This document shows, piece after piece, positions 1-9,338 of a DNA stretch of 64,000 bases (position 1 is the stretch's first letter; each line of letters begins with the position of its first letter). The translations under genes and the position numbers were made by a program. The stretch lies in NCBI RefSeq assembly GCF_900107255.1, contig NZ_FNPH01000002.1, positions 434,001-498,000 on the forward strand, read 5' to 3'. The notes beneath the pieces were generated by a model. It ran no database searches, had not been told where the DNA came from, and saw only the letters and a program-made list of their open reading frames with translations. This DNA comes from Micromonospora pattaloongensis. GTDB lineage: Bacteria; Actinomycetota; Actinomycetes; Mycobacteriales; Micromonosporaceae.

Positions 1-919
1 CGGCCACGCCCAGCGGCGCCGACTCCACCAGCGTCACCCGGCCCGCCGGGCCGACCCGCCCGGCCAGCGCGGCCGCGAAGAGCCCCGCCCCGCCGTACAG
101 GTCCCAGGCGGACTCCCCCTCGCGCGGCTCCACCAGCTCCAGCACGGCGTTGACCAGCGTGTCCGGCGCGGCCGGGTGCACCTGCCAGAACGCCTCCGCC
201 GGCACGCGCCACCGGCGGCCGGCGGCACGCTCGCGGACCTCCTCGGGGCCGTCGACCGCGCTGACGGTCTCCCCGGAGACCGCCCGGACCGCGACGTCCC
301 CGCCGGAGGACGCGACGGTCTCGACCGCGTCCCCGGTCGGCCAGCGCCGCCCGGTCGGCGGCAACACCGGCAGCTGCTGGATCGCCGGATGCGCGATCAG
401 GCAACGGTCGATCGGGACCACCTCGTGCGAGCGGTGCTTGAGCAGCCCGGCCCGGCCGGCGGCGTCGATCGCGTACCGCACCCGCGAGCGCCAGCCCAAC
501 GGCCCGCCCGGCAGCGCCTCCACGCGTGGCGCCAGCGCCTCGATCTCGTCCGGCGCCAGCCCGCCCAGCCGCGCCAGCTGCTCCCGCAACACCGCGCTCT
601 TCCAGTCCAGCTGCGCGGCCGGGGTCGCGTGCTGCAGGTCGCATCCGCCGCAGACGCCGGGCCGCGCGTACGGGCAGGGCGGGGTGACGCGGTCCGGTGA
701 CGCCTCGAGGATCTCGACCGCGTCGGCGCGCCGGTAAGCCCGGTGCACCTCGGTGATCTCGGCGACCACGCGTTCCCCCGGCAGCGCGTGCCGGACGAAG
801 ATGACGTGACCGTCGAGGCGGGCGACGCAGTGTCCGCCGTGCGCCACCGCGCCGACGGTCAACTCCACCCGCTCCGCCTCCTCCGGCGGGGCACCCGTGG
901 CAGGTCCGGCGGCGGTCAT
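1..919 (-). CDS. class I SAM-dependent RNA methyltransferase with TRAM domain (partial, runs off left edge)
   Basis: About 306 N-terminal residues are visible; the 3' end lies outside the window. Residues 15-70 look like a TRAM RNA-binding domain. A Cys cluster follows (C82, C90, C93; CPY...CGGC), which in the RumA/TrmA family holds an iron-sulfur centre. Near residue 280 the WDLYGGAGLF stretch is SAM motif I. The family makes 5-methyluridine in RNA; the exact substrate here is unknown. The ATG at 919 overlaps the stop of the upstream permease by four bases (ATGA), so translation is probably coupled. The order matches Rv2689c-Rv2690c of M. tuberculosis. Confidence 0.9.
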   Translation of the reverse strand, partial: MTAAGPATGAPPEEAERVELTVGAVAHGGHCVARLDGHVIFVRHALPGERVVAEITEVHRAYRRADAVEILEASPDRVTPPCPYARPGVCGGCDLQHATPAAQLDWKSAVLREQLARLGGLAPDEIEALAPRVEALPGGPLGWRSRVRYAIDAAGRAGLLKHRSHEVVPIDRCLIAHPAIQQLPVLPPTGRRWPTGDAVETVASSGGDVAVRAVSGETVSAVDGPEEVRERAAGRRWRVPAEAFWQVHPAAPDTLVNAVLELVEPREGESAWDLYGGAGLFAAALAGRVGPAGRVTLVESAPLGVA

Positions 920-2958
920 GAGCGCGGCGCCGCGACGTCTTCGGCCGGCGGGGAGGCCGGCCGGCCGGGACCGAGCCCGGCGCGCGGTCCGCGCAACGGG
1001 CCCCGGCTGAGCGTCTCATCGAAGCGGTCCAGGTCCTTGTTCGCCGAGGAGGCGAGCTGCCAGGGCACGCTGGTCACCATCACGCCGGGCTCGAAGAGCA
1101 GCCGCCCCTTGAGCCGCAGCGCGCTCTGGTTGTGCAGCAGGTGCTCCCACCAGTGGCCCACCACGTACTCGGGAATGAAGATGGTGACCACGTCGCGGGG
1201 TGAGTCCCGGCGGATGGACGAGACGAAGTCGATGATCGGCCGGGTGATCTCCCGGTACGGCGAGTCGATGACCGTCAGCGGCACCGGCACCTGCCGGCGT
1301 TCCCACTCGGCCTGCACGGCGCGGGTGTCCTTGTCGTCCACGTTGACGGTCACCGCGGTGATGGTGTCCGGCCGGGTCGCCCGGGCGTACGCGACCGCGC
1401 GGAGCGTGGGCCGGTGCACCTTGCTGACCAGCACGACGGCGTGGTTGCGGGCCGGCAGCACGGGACGCCCCTCGGCCGGCTCCAGCTCCTCGGCGATCAT
1501 GTCGTAGTGCCGGCGGATGCCGAGCATGATCAGGAAGATCACCGCCATCGCGACGATCGCGATCCAGGCGCCGAGCAGGAACTTGGTGATCAGGACCACG
1601 ACCAGCACGGCGCCGGTGAGGGCCATGCCGAAGGTGTTGATCGCGCGGGACCGGTACATCCGCCGCCGGGCCGCCGGGTCGCGCTCGGTGCGCAGCGCCC
1701 GGTTCCAGTGCCGGATCATGCCGGCCTGGGAAAGCGTGAACGAGACGAAGACGCCGACGATGTAGAGCTGGATGAGCCGGGTCACCTCGGCCTGGAACGA
1801 CGCGATCAGCACCATCGCGGCGAGCGCCAGCAGCACGATGCCGTTGGAGAAGGCGAGGCGGTCGCCGCGGGTGTGCAGCTGGCGGGGCAGGTAGCGGTCC
1901 TGGGCGAGGATCGAGCCGAGGACCGGGAAGCCGTTGAAGGCGGTGTTGGCGGCCAGGAAGAGGATCAACGCGGTCATCGCGGCGACGACGTAGAGCAGCA
2001 GTCCGTGGCCGAAGACCGCCTCACCGAGCTGGGTGGTCACGGTCTTCTGCACATAGCCGGCCGGTCCGGAGACGATCTGCCGGACGGGGTCCTCCATGAA
2101 CTGCAGGTGGGTGAGGCGGGCGAGCCAGATGATGCCGACCAGCATGGTGATCGCGATCGTGCCGAGCAGCAGCAGCGAGGTGGCCGCGTTGCGGCTCTTC
2201 GGCGGCTTGAACGCGGGCACGCCGTTGGAGATCGCTTCGACGCCGGTGAGCGCGGCGCAGCCGGAGGAGAAGCTGCGCAGCAGCAGGAAGGCGAGCGCGG
2301 CGCCGGTGACGCTGTGCTCGGCCTGGATGACGAGATCGGCGCTGGGGGCGCGGAGTTCGTGACCGAGCACGAAGATCCGCACCAGACCGGTGACGACCAT
2401 GCCGATGATGACGATCATGAAGCCGTACGTCGGGATGGCGAACGCCGTCCCGGACTCCCGCAGGCCGCGCAGGTTCACCGCGGTCAGCACCGCCACCGCG
2501 GTCACGGCGATCAGCACCTTGTGGGTCGCCACGAACGGCACCACCGAGCCGAGGTTGGCCACGCCGGACGAGACCGACACCGCGACCGTCAGCACGTAGT
2601 CCACCATCAGCGCGCTCGCCACCCCGACCCCGAACTTCGGGCCGAGGTTGACCGTGGCGACCTCGTAGTCGCCGCCCCCGGACGGGTAGGCGTGCACGTT
2701 CTGCCGGTAGCTGGCGACCACGGTGAGCATCACCACGACGACCGCCAGGGCCACCCACGGGGAGAAGAGGAAAGCGGAGGCGCCGGCGATCGACAGCGTC
2801 AGCAGGATCTCGTCCGGCGCGTACGCGACGCTGGAGAGCGCGTCGGAGGCGAAGACCGGCAACGCGATCCGCTTGGGCAACAGCGTGTGCTCGAGCTTGT
2901 CGGAGCGGAAAGGCCGGCCCAGGAGCAGCCGCTTGACGAGAGAGGTGGGTCTGGCCAC
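916..2958 (-). CDS. APC superfamily amino-acid/polyamine permease
   Basis: This 680-residue integral membrane protein has about twelve hydrophobic segments between residues 30 and 500, followed by a hydrophilic C-terminal domain of roughly 180 residues presumed cytoplasmic. The N-terminus (SDALSSVAYAPDE) is typical of the APC permeases that sit beside trkA genes in actinobacteria. It corresponds to Rv2690c by position. The substrate cannot be read from the sequence. It is transcribed divergently from the TrkA pair, and its stop overlaps the start of the RNA methyltransferase. The link to potassium/TrkA is from neighbourhood only. Confidence 0.9.
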   Translation of the reverse strand: MARPTSLVKRLLLGRPFRSDKLEHTLLPKRIALPVFASDALSSVAYAPDEILLTLSIAGASAFLFSPWVALAVVVVMLTVVASYRQNVHAYPSGGGDYEVATVNLGPKFGVGVASALMVDYVLTVAVSVSSGVANLGSVVPFVATHKVLIAVTAVAVLTAVNLRGLRESGTAFAIPTYGFMIVIIGMVVTGLVRIFVLGHELRAPSADLVIQAEHSVTGAALAFLLLRSFSSGCAALTGVEAISNGVPAFKPPKSRNAATSLLLLGTIAITMLVGIIWLARLTHLQFMEDPVRQIVSGPAGYVQKTVTTQLGEAVFGHGLLLYVVAAMTALILFLAANTAFNGFPVLGSILAQDRYLPRQLHTRGDRLAFSNGIVLLALAAMVLIASFQAEVTRLIQLYIVGVFVSFTLSQAGMIRHWNRALRTERDPAARRRMYRSRAINTFGMALTGAVLVVVLITKFLLGAWIAIVAMAVIFLIMLGIRRHYDMIAEELEPAEGRPVLPARNHAVVLVSKVHRPTLRAVAYARATRPDTITAVTVNVDDKDTRAVQAEWERRQVPVPLTVIDSPYREITRPIIDFVSSIRRDSPRDVVTIFIPEYVVGHWWEHLLHNQSALRLKGRLLFEPGVMVTSVPWQLASSANKDLDRFDETLSRGPLRGPRAGLGPGRPASPPAEDVAAPRS

Positions 2959-3130
2959 AAGGGGTAAGAGTACGACCGGCGCACCCCTGCCGCCCCGCGG
3001 AGCCGCCCGACGCGGCCCTGTGACGCGCGGTACCGTCCTACGGCACCGGCGTGCGTGCTCGTGGCACGCTGGCGGTGCGTGCGTCCGGGGTGGACGCGCG
3101 GTTGGCGGTCACGCTGCGGGAGGGGCGACG

Positions 3131-3796
3131 GTGCACGTCGTGATCATGGGGTGCGGGCGGGTCGGCTCCACGCTCGCGCACAATCTGGAGGCCCGGGGGC
3201 ACTCGGTCGCCGTGATCGACCAGGACGCGGACGCGTTCCGTCGACTCAGCCCCGACTTCCGCGGCGTCACGGTCACCGGGACGGGTTACGACCGCGCGGT
3301 GCTGCAGCAGGCCGGCATCGAGCAGGCGGACGCCTTCGCCGCCGTCTCCAGCGGCGACAACTCCAACATCATCTCGGCCCGGCTGGCCCGGGAGACCTTC
3401 GGCGTCACCCGCGTCGCCGCCCGCATCTACGACCAGAAGCGCGCCGAGGTCTACGAGCGGCTCGGCATCCCCACCGTCGCCACGGTGCGGTGGACCGCCG
3501 ACCGGATGTACCGGCACCTGGTCCCGGAGGGGCACGTGGAGATCTTCCGCGACCCGACCAGCACCGTCTCGATCATCGAGGTGCCGGTGCACAAGGACTG
3601 GATCGGGTGCGCGCTGCACCGGCTGGAGGACGCGACCGGGACCCGCGCGGCGTACGTGATGCGCTTCGGCGTCGGCACGCTGCCCACCGCCTCCACCGTC
3701 ATCCAGGAGGGTGACCAGCTCTTCATGCTGGTCACCGACGACATCGCCCCGGCCGTCACCGCGGTGGCCGGCAATCCGCCGGAAGGAGCGCACTGA
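3131..3796 (+). CDS. ceoB: TrkA-family potassium uptake regulatory protein (first of pair)
   Basis: A 221-residue cytoplasmic protein with an N-terminal Rossmann (RCK/TrkA-N) domain: GCGRVG at residues 7-12 and an acidic residue (D30) closing strand 2 indicate NAD(H) binding. A TrkA-C domain occupies about residues 135-215. Family members bind nucleotide and gate K+ channels or transporters. I chose the GTG at 3131 because GGAGGGG lies just upstream and the GxGxxG fold begins immediately. No TrkH/KtrB pore gene is adjacent. The second TrkA gene follows after two bases, so they form an operon. By synteny it is Rv2691. Confidence 0.92.
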   Translation: MHVVIMGCGRVGSTLAHNLEARGHSVAVIDQDADAFRRLSPDFRGVTVTGTGYDRAVLQQAGIEQADAFAAVSSGDNSNIISARLARETFGVTRVAARIYDQKRAEVYERLGIPTVATVRWTADRMYRHLVPEGHVEIFRDPTSTVSIIEVPVHKDWIGCALHRLEDATGTRAAYVMRFGVGTLPTASTVIQEGDQLFMLVTDDIAPAVTAVAGNPPEGAH

Positions 3797-3798
3797 CC

Positions 3799-4494
3799 AT
3801 GCGGGTCGCCATCGCGGGCGCCGGGAACGTCGGACGTTCGATCGCGCAGGAGCTGATCGAGAACGGCCACCAGGTGATGCTGATCGAGCGGCAACCGAAG
3901 ATGCTGCGCCCGGACCGGGTGCCGGCGGCGGAGTGGGTGCTCGCCGACGCGTGCGAGCTGGCCAGCCTCGAAGAGGCCGACGTGGCCAACTGCGAGGTGG
4001 TGGTCGCCGCCACCGGGGACGACAAGGTCAACCTGGTGGTGTCGCTGCTCGCCAAGACCGAGTTCAGCGTGCCGCGGGTGGTCGCGCGGGTGAACCGCGC
4101 CGAGAACGAGTGGCTCTTCACCGAGCAGTGGGGCGTCGACGTCGCGGTGAGCAAGCCGCGGGTGATGGCCGCCCTGGTCGAGGAGGCGGTCAGCGTCGGC
4201 GACCTGGTCCGGCTGATGACCTTCCGACAGGGCGAGGCGAACCTCGTCGAGATCACCCTGCCCCGGGAGGCGCCCTACGTCGGCCACGCGGTCAGCGCCG
4301 TGCCGCTCCCGCCGGACTCCGCGCTGGTGGCGATCGTGCGCGGCCGGCGGGTGCTGACCCCGACCCCGGACGACCCGCTGGAGGCCGGCGACGAGCTGGT
4401 CTTCGTCTGCACCGCCGAGGTGGAGGACGACGTGCGCGCGGTGATGCTCGGCGCGGACAGCGTGCAGCGGACCCGGGCGGCCAACGGGCGCTGA
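3799..4494 (+). CDS. ceoC: TrkA-family potassium uptake regulatory protein (second of pair)
   Basis: A 231-residue paralogue of the preceding gene. The nucleotide-binding loop GAGNVG is at residues 7-12 with E30 at the end of strand 2, and a TrkA-C domain covers about residues 140-220. It starts two bases after the upstream stop, with GGAAGGAG inside the end of that gene as ribosome binding site, so both are co-expressed. Two different TrkA proteins side by side suggest a hetero-oligomeric gating ring; this is inference from the pairing, which is conserved in M. tuberculosis (Rv2691-Rv2692). Confidence 0.92.
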   Translation: MRVAIAGAGNVGRSIAQELIENGHQVMLIERQPKMLRPDRVPAAEWVLADACELASLEEADVANCEVVVAATGDDKVNLVVSLLAKTEFSVPRVVARVNRAENEWLFTEQWGVDVAVSKPRVMAALVEEAVSVGDLVRLMTFRQGEANLVEITLPREAPYVGHAVSAVPLPPDSALVAIVRGRRVLTPTPDDPLEAGDELVFVCTAEVEDDVRAVMLGADSVQRTRAANGR

Positions 4495-4534
4495 CCGCGC
4501 GGCCGGGCCCGGCACCCGCCGAGCGCGCGCGGGC

Positions 4535-5239
4535 TCAGCCCTCGGCGGGCGCCGGGGCGGGCGTGATGACCGGGGTCGCCTCACGGTCGCGGGTCACCCG
4601 CCGCACGGTCCAGACCGTGAACGCCAGCAGCAGCGCGTACAGGGGCGTGCTCAGCACCAACCGGGCGACCCCGAGCGCGGTCTCCATGTCGGCGAGGTAG
4701 AGCGCCGCCTGCGCCGCGACCTTCGCCAGCCACACCACGCCCCAGAGCACGGTGAGCCGGTTGAACAGGCGGATCAGCGGCGGGTCGGTGCGCCAATCGG
4801 AGCGCCCGCCCGCGACGATCATCGACCAGATCCAGCCGACCATCGGCTGCCGGATCGCGACCGAGCCGAGCAGCGCGAGACCGTAGGCGACGCCGTAGAG
4901 GATGCCGGGCAGGTAGAAGTCCTTGGCGTCGCCACTGCGCCAGGCGATCAGCGCGCCCACGCCGACCCCGAACAGGCCGTTGACGGCGTGCCGGATCGGG
5001 CGCCGCTGGACCAACCGCAGCACACCGATTGCCAGCGCGGTCCCGACCGCCGCGATGACCGCCGGACGCAGCTCCGCAATCACGTTCACCAGCACGAAGA
5101 CCACGACCGGGACGCTGGACTCGACGAGCCCGCGCACGCCGCCGAGCTGATCGGCGACCATCTCGGCCATGCTGGGCAGCGGCTCGTCCTCCTCGCCGCG
5201 GGCGTCGGTCGGGGCGGCGGGGTGCTCTCCGGTGCTCAT
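4535..5239 (-). CDS. DUF3159 family membrane protein
   Basis: A 234-residue membrane protein with about five to six hydrophobic segments between residues 35 and 225. It resembles the actinobacterial DUF3159 family and matches Rv2693c by position. The family has no established function. It begins within the last base of the upstream OB-fold gene (TGATG overlap), so the two are translationally coupled. It is convergent with the TrkA pair; a GC-rich inverted repeat (CCCGCCGAG at 4515-4523 with CTCGGCGGG at 4541-4549) between them may end both transcripts. Confidence 0.85.
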   Translation of the reverse strand: MSTGEHPAAPTDARGEEDEPLPSMAEMVADQLGGVRGLVESSVPVVVFVLVNVIAELRPAVIAAVGTALAIGVLRLVQRRPIRHAVNGLFGVGVGALIAWRSGDAKDFYLPGILYGVAYGLALLGSVAIRQPMVGWIWSMIVAGGRSDWRTDPPLIRLFNRLTVLWGVVWLAKVAAQAALYLADMETALGVARLVLSTPLYALLLAFTVWTVRRVTRDREATPVITPAPAPAEG

Positions 5240-5619
5240 CAGCGCGGCGCTTCCAGCTCGTAGTACGGATTATAGATGACCTTGCGATCGTCACGGAGCG
5301 CCACCCGGCCGCGGGCGGTCAGCTGCCGCCCGGGCTCGATGCCGGCGATGTGCCGGCGCCCCAGCCACACCAGGGTGACCACGTCGCTGCCGTCGTAGAG
5401 GTCGGCCTCCAACGTCGGCAGGTTGGTGCGCGGGGTGTAGACCACCGTGCGCAGCCGGCCGGAGACCGCGACCACCTGGCCGCGGCGGCACTGGTCCGCC
5501 AGCGTGCAGCCCTGCTCCGCGCTCTCGCGCTGCAACTCCGCCGCGTCGAGCTCCGCCTCGCTGGCGGTGAACCGCCGCAAAAGACGCCGCAGGGACGGAC
5601 GGTTCTCGTCGGTCGCCAT
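5239..5619 (-). CDS. OB-fold nucleic-acid-binding protein
   Basis: A 126-residue protein starting MATDENRPSL. The central part (about residues 45-120) reads as an OB-fold of the tRNA-anticodon/RecG-wedge type: CRRGQVVAVSGRL, then a beta-rich stretch ending in VIYNPYYEL. By position it is the homologue of Rv2694c. The in-frame reading extends upstream to 5679, but conservation begins at the ATG at 5619, so I prefer that start. The stop overlaps the DUF3159 start by one base. Function in the cell is unknown. Confidence 0.85.
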   Translation of the reverse strand: MATDENRPSLRRLLRRFTASEAELDAAELQRESAEQGCTLADQCRRGQVVAVSGRLRTVVYTPRTNLPTLEADLYDGSDVVTLVWLGRRHIAGIEPGRQLTARGRVALRDDRKVIYNPYYELEAPR

Positions 5620-5788
5620 CACCGGGGTGTCACTCTCCTCAACGCGCCGCCCCGTGCCACCGGCGTCGCACGCCGGCACGGCTCACGTCGGGCGCGGGCC
5701 GCTCCGCCAGAGTACGCCCGCGGCGGCCGCGTCCCCATCCGCCGGCGGCGCGCGGCGCCACCGGCGACGGGCGCGGCCGCAGCGACGG

Positions 5789-6508
5789 CTAGTCCCGGTG
5801 CGGGACGCCGTACGGATCGGCGCCGTTGACGCCCGGCCCGCCCTCGCCGGACGCGGCGACGTTGCCCGCCTCGGCCTGCTGCGCGACCTCGCGCGGCAGC
5901 CGCAGCGGCAGCGGCTCCCGCACCGGCTTCGCCTCCTGGCCGCGGTCCACGACCAGCCCGTCCAGCACCTGCGCCAGCGGTCCGGCGCTGGCCGGGTCGC
6001 TCGCGGCCGGCCCCTGGTAGACGCCCCGGACCATCCACCGCGGGCCGTCGATCCCGACGAACCGCAGGTCCGTCAGGCCGCCCTCGGCGCGGACCCGGGC
6101 GCGCAGCTCCACGCCGTACTCGCCCGAGGTCTCCTGCGCCGCGACACCGTCGTTGAACAGCGACGTGCGGATCTCCTCACGCACCTCGTCCCAGATCCCC
6201 TCGGTGCGGGGCGCCGCGAAGACGCCGAGCTGCAGCGCGTTCTCCCCGTGCACCAGCACCACCTGCTGGATGGTGCCGTCCGGATCGGCCTGCACCCGCA
6301 CCTCGACGTCCGCCACCGCGGGGATCTGCAGGCTGCCCAGATCGAGTCGCTGCACCCCCGCGGGGGCCTCGGAGACGTCGTACGGGCCGCGCTCCGGGGC
6401 GTCGGACGCCGCCTCGACGGCCGCGGAGCGCGGATCCGTCTCCGGACCCGTCCCGGCCTGCTCCCTGCGCGCGTGCCGCCCGCCCCCGCGTCCTCGCGAG
6501 AAGATCAC
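5789..6508 (-). CDS. DUF3710 domain-containing protein
   Basis: A 239-residue soluble protein. A charged N-terminus of about 60 residues precedes the DUF3710 core, recognised from [23 protein letters not shown] and the GPRWMVRGV segment near residue 175. It corresponds to Rv2696c. The family is widespread in actinobacteria and has no assigned function. The start is a GTG at 6508 overlapping the dut stop by four bases (GTGA), which signals coupling with dut. The last 25 residues are low-complexity and Gly-rich. Confidence 0.85.
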   Translation of the reverse strand: MIFSRGRGGGRHARREQAGTGPETDPRSAAVEAASDAPERGPYDVSEAPAGVQRLDLGSLQIPAVADVEVRVQADPDGTIQQVVLVHGENALQLGVFAAPRTEGIWDEVREEIRTSLFNDGVAAQETSGEYGVELRARVRAEGGLTDLRFVGIDGPRWMVRGVYQGPAASDPASAGPLAQVLDGLVVDRGQEAKPVREPLPLRLPREVAQQAEAGNVAASGEGGPGVNGADPYGVPHRD

Positions 6509-6999
6509 TGTCCCACCCTTCCGTCGTCGGTCGCGACCGGGGCCACCAGGCCGGCGTGCCCGCCGGTCGAGCCGTGCCCGCCGGCCCCACGGCTGGAATC
6601 GGGCAGCTCGTCGACGCGGTGGAAGTGTGCCCGTTCCACCCGCTGCACCACAAGCTGCGCGATGCGGTCGCCGCGGGATATCTTCGCCGAACGCGCCGGG
6701 TCGTGGTTGATCAGGTTCACCAGGATCTCGCCGCGGTAGCCGGCGTCGACCGTGCCGGGCGCGTTGAGCACCGTGACGCCGAGCCGGGCGGCGAGACCGG
6801 AGCGCGGATGCACCAGCCCCACGAACCCCTCGGGCAGTGCGATCGCGATTCCCGTCCGCACCAGCGACCGGGCTCCCGGCGCCAGCTCGACGTCCTCGGC
6901 GGCGACGAGGTCCGCGCCGGCGTCCCCCGGATGGGAGTACGCCGGCAGCGGCAGATCGGGGTCGAGCTGCCGCACGGGTACGGGCACAGGGTGGGTCAC
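6505..6999 (-). CDS. dut: dUTP diphosphatase (dUTPase)
   Basis: Hydrolyses dUTP to dUMP and pyrophosphate, keeping uracil out of DNA and supplying dUMP for thymidylate synthesis. The trimeric-dUTPase motifs are present in order: motif 1 PGDAGADL, motif 2 PRSGLA, motif 3 [11 protein letters not shown], motif 4 RGDRIAQLV and the C-terminal Gly-rich motif 5 ([11 protein letters not shown]). I chose the GTG at 6999 because AAGGAG lies nine bases upstream; an ATG at 7023 in frame would add eight residues. The gene overlaps DUF3710 by four bases, as in the Rv2697c-Rv2696c pair. Confidence 0.96.
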   Translation of the reverse strand: MTHPVPVPVRQLDPDLPLPAYSHPGDAGADLVAAEDVELAPGARSLVRTGIAIALPEGFVGLVHPRSGLAARLGVTVLNAPGTVDAGYRGEILVNLINHDPARSAKISRGDRIAQLVVQRVERAHFHRVDELPDSSRGAGGHGSTGGHAGLVAPVATDDGRVGQ

Positions 7000-7103
7000 G
7001 GGTGACGGCTCCTTCGCGGGCATGGGCTGGGCGTCCGGTGCGCCGACAGCGTCCCCCATCCTGCCGTCTGCGGGTTCCGTGGCGCGCCGTACCCTCGGAC
7101 AAC

Positions 7104-7610
7104 GTGGCACCGCACTCCGACGTCGCGCCGCTGGCGGACACCGACCGCTACACCGAGCGGCTCACGCTGCCCTGGTGGCTGTGGCTCTGCGCGCTCGGGC
7201 TCGCCGCCCTGCTCGCCGCCGAGGTGTGGATGGGCGCCCCCGGCGTACGGGCCTGGCTGCCCTTCGCGGTCTTCCTGCCGCTGACCGCCGCCGGGCTGGT
7301 CTGGTTCGGCCGGATCAGGGTCGCCGTCACCGACGGCGAACTACGGGTGGACGACGCCCGGCTGCCCGCCCGGTTCGTCGCCGACGTGATCGCGCTGGAC
7401 GTCGCCGGGCGGCGCGAGGTGCTGGGCGTCGGGGCCGACCCGCTGGCCTTCGTGGTGCAGCGGCCGTGGGTGGCCGGCGCGGTGCAGGTGGTGCTGGACG
7501 ACCCGGACGACCCGACGCCGTACTGGGTGGTCAGCTCGCGGGATCCGGTCCGGTTGGCGAACGCGATCCTCGCCGCGCGCCCCGCCCCGTCCGGCGGCGA
7601 CGCCGGCTGA
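7104..7610 (+). CDS. DUF3093 family membrane protein
   Basis: A 168-residue protein with two adjacent transmembrane segments (about residues 22-65), then a soluble beta-rich domain containing the family hallmark around [15 protein letters not shown]. By position it is Rv2698. It is divergent from dut. The GTG start sits eight bases after a TACCCT hexamer (7090-7095), so the transcript may be leaderless. Function is unknown. Confidence 0.85.
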   Translation: MAPHSDVAPLADTDRYTERLTLPWWLWLCALGLAALLAAEVWMGAPGVRAWLPFAVFLPLTAAGLVWFGRIRVAVTDGELRVDDARLPARFVADVIALDVAGRREVLGVGADPLAFVVQRPWVAGAVQVVLDDPDDPTPYWVVSSRDPVRLANAILAARPAPSGGDAG

Positions 7611-7617
7611 CCGCGGC

Positions 7618-8460
7618 TTAGTTCTCGATGACGCGCGGTGGGGCCGCCGGGTCCACGGTCCCGTGCCGCTTGCGCAGGTCGTCGCGGATGCGGTCGCCGA
7701 GGCTGCGGGTCGCCCGCCGGTTGAGGTAACTCGCCACCGCCGCGCCGCTCAGGAACGGGCCGAGCGTCGTCAGATTGCGCCCGAAGCGGCGCAGCAGCAT
7801 GTCCCGGAGCTCGTTGCGGGCCGCCGTGCCGAGCACCGCGCCGAGCCCCACCCCCGGCACCATCGGGTTGATCCCGCGCTGCCCGGCCCAGGACTGCAGC
7901 ATCGACACCGCGCGCTGGCCGCCGTTGCCCCGCACCGGCGCGCCGTACACCTCGTGCAACTCGCCGATCAGCTTCAGCTCGATCGCGACCACCACGACGG
8001 TCTCGGCCGCGAGCAGCACGGGCGCCGACAGCAGGGTCGGCGTCGCAGCCCACTCGACCGCGGCCACCCCGCCGCCGGCGGCGCCGACCCCGGCGGTGGC
8101 CAGCGCGGCGTTGCGCACCAGACGCTCGGCGAGCGCGTCGCCCTCCAGTCCGTCGTAGTGCCGCCGCAGCGTCTCCAGATCCCGCACCGGAACGTGCGGC
8201 GCGATCTCGGTCACCACGTCCGCCATCCAGCGGAGCGCCGCCTTCGGCTTGAACAGGTCCCGTACCCCCCGGGCGCGGACCTGACCGATCAGTCTGCCCA
8301 GCAGCCGCCGCCGCTGCGCGGGCTCGATGTCGTCGCGCGTCAGCTCGACGACCGTCCGTCCCAGCTCCCCGTCCGCGACGACCAGGTCGGCGCCCGGTTC
8401 GTCGTCGGACGGCGGCGGACCCGCGGGCGGGTTCTGCGGCGAATGGTCGAAGCGGGTCAT
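7618..8460 (-). CDS. conserved hypothetical protein, weakly EcsC-like
   Basis: A 280-residue protein. The first 35 residues are Pro/Asp-rich and probably disordered. Residues about 125-165 form a Gly/Ala-rich hydrophobic stretch that could be one or two membrane segments, and another hydrophobic patch lies near 235-250. The overall pattern (small-residue-rich helices, EVYG...GQRA) recalls EcsC-type proteins of actinobacteria, but I do not recognise a named family with certainty. It ends eight bases from the convergent DUF3093 gene. Confidence 0.7.
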   Translation of the reverse strand: MTRFDHSPQNPPAGPPPSDDEPGADLVVADGELGRTVVELTRDDIEPAQRRRLLGRLIGQVRARGVRDLFKPKAALRWMADVVTEIAPHVPVRDLETLRRHYDGLEGDALAERLVRNAALATAGVGAAGGGVAAVEWAATPTLLSAPVLLAAETVVVVAIELKLIGELHEVYGAPVRGNGGQRAVSMLQSWAGQRGINPMVPGVGLGAVLGTAARNELRDMLLRRFGRNLTTLGPFLSGAAVASYLNRRATRSLGDRIRDDLRKRHGTVDPAAPPRVIEN

Positions 8461-8613
8461 GCTCTGCCCCCGGACACGGATCGGATAGGCCTACCGCGAT
8501 CGAGTGAATCAGGCCGGCGCGACACCCGCACGCGGAGCGACGACGGCGACCTGCCGAGCGAGGCCGCCGTCGCGGTCGTGGTGGCGGGCGTGCTCAGCGG
8601 ACCGCCGGCCCGC

Positions 8614-8910
8614 TCAGGCGCACTCCCGGCAGATCAGCTCGCCGTTACGCTCCGTTGCCAGTTGACTGCGGTGGTGCACCAGGAAGCAGCGCGCGCACCG
8701 GAACTCGTCCTGTTGCATGGGCAGGACCTTGACCGTGAGCTCCTCGTCGGCCAGGTCGGCGCCGGGCAGCTCGAAGCTCTCCGCGACCTCCGCCTCGTCG
8801 ACGTCCACGGCGCCCGACTGAGAGTCGACGCGCCGTGCCTTGAGCTCTTCCAGGCTGTCCTCGCCGAGGTCGACCTCGTCGCGACGCGGGGCGTCGTAGT
8901 CGGTGGCCAT
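8614..8910 (-). CDS. DUF4193 family protein
   Basis: A 98-residue acidic protein beginning MATDYDAPRR. It ends in a compact zinc-ribbon-like module with CARC near residue 75 and CRECA at the extreme C-terminus, so it may bind one metal ion through two CxxC pairs. By position it is Rv2699c. GGGAGAG lies seven bases before the ATG and fixes the start. Its function is unknown; strong conservation beside sigA in actinobacteria suggests a housekeeping role. Confidence 0.88.
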   Translation of the reverse strand: MATDYDAPRRDEVDLGEDSLEELKARRVDSQSGAVDVDEAEVAESFELPGADLADEELTVKVLPMQQDEFRCARCFLVHHRSQLATERNGELICRECA

Positions 8911-9338
8911 CGGTTCACTCTCCCGTATCGATATAAGTCGCTTCCGGTTCCAACGCCGGAACACGTGTTTTGGTTCCCTGCGCGCCAACGTGGCGTCCAC
9001 ATCGGGAACGGGCCATGCTGTCCCCGGACACGGCGGACCGCAGGAAACATCCCCGGCGAGCGCGGTACCTTACCCCCCTGTGGGCGAGGCATGTATACCG
9101 CCCTCGTGCGTTGCATGTACGCCCGCGCGCGGGGAATTGTTCCCAATGTGACTCAGGCGACACGAAGATAGGGGTAAGAGTCCACCGATCACGGTCGCCG
9201 CGCCGGATGGCCCGCACTGTTTCCCCACACCGGACGGATAACCGCTAACCTCAGCGGCATACTCGGTAGCCACAGGGTCGCGACGACACCACCCTTTTGG
9301 CCCGGCACCAGCCAACCCACCTGCACGGGAGCCATTCC
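8911..9338. other. 428-base intergenic promoter region between DUF4193 and the LytR_C gene
   Basis: No gene seen. Divergent regulatory region. On the minus strand GGAAC (near 8955) is followed about 17 bases later by an AT-rich CTTATAT/CGATAC stretch (8925-8937) ahead of DUF4193. On the plus strand there are two GCATGTA direct repeats near 9090 and 9113. A small inverted repeat GGGAA-TTG-TTCCC (9132-9144) and a purine-rich GATAGGGGTAAGAG stretch (9167-9180) follow. None of these can be assigned to a named regulator. Confidence 0.4.

Noticed and set aside
1414-2967. Long open frame of over 500 codons antisense to the APC permease
   Set aside because: It is a G+C-bias shadow: low-complexity HRDGE-rich translation, no ribosome binding site, and the opposite strand encodes a clear membrane protein.
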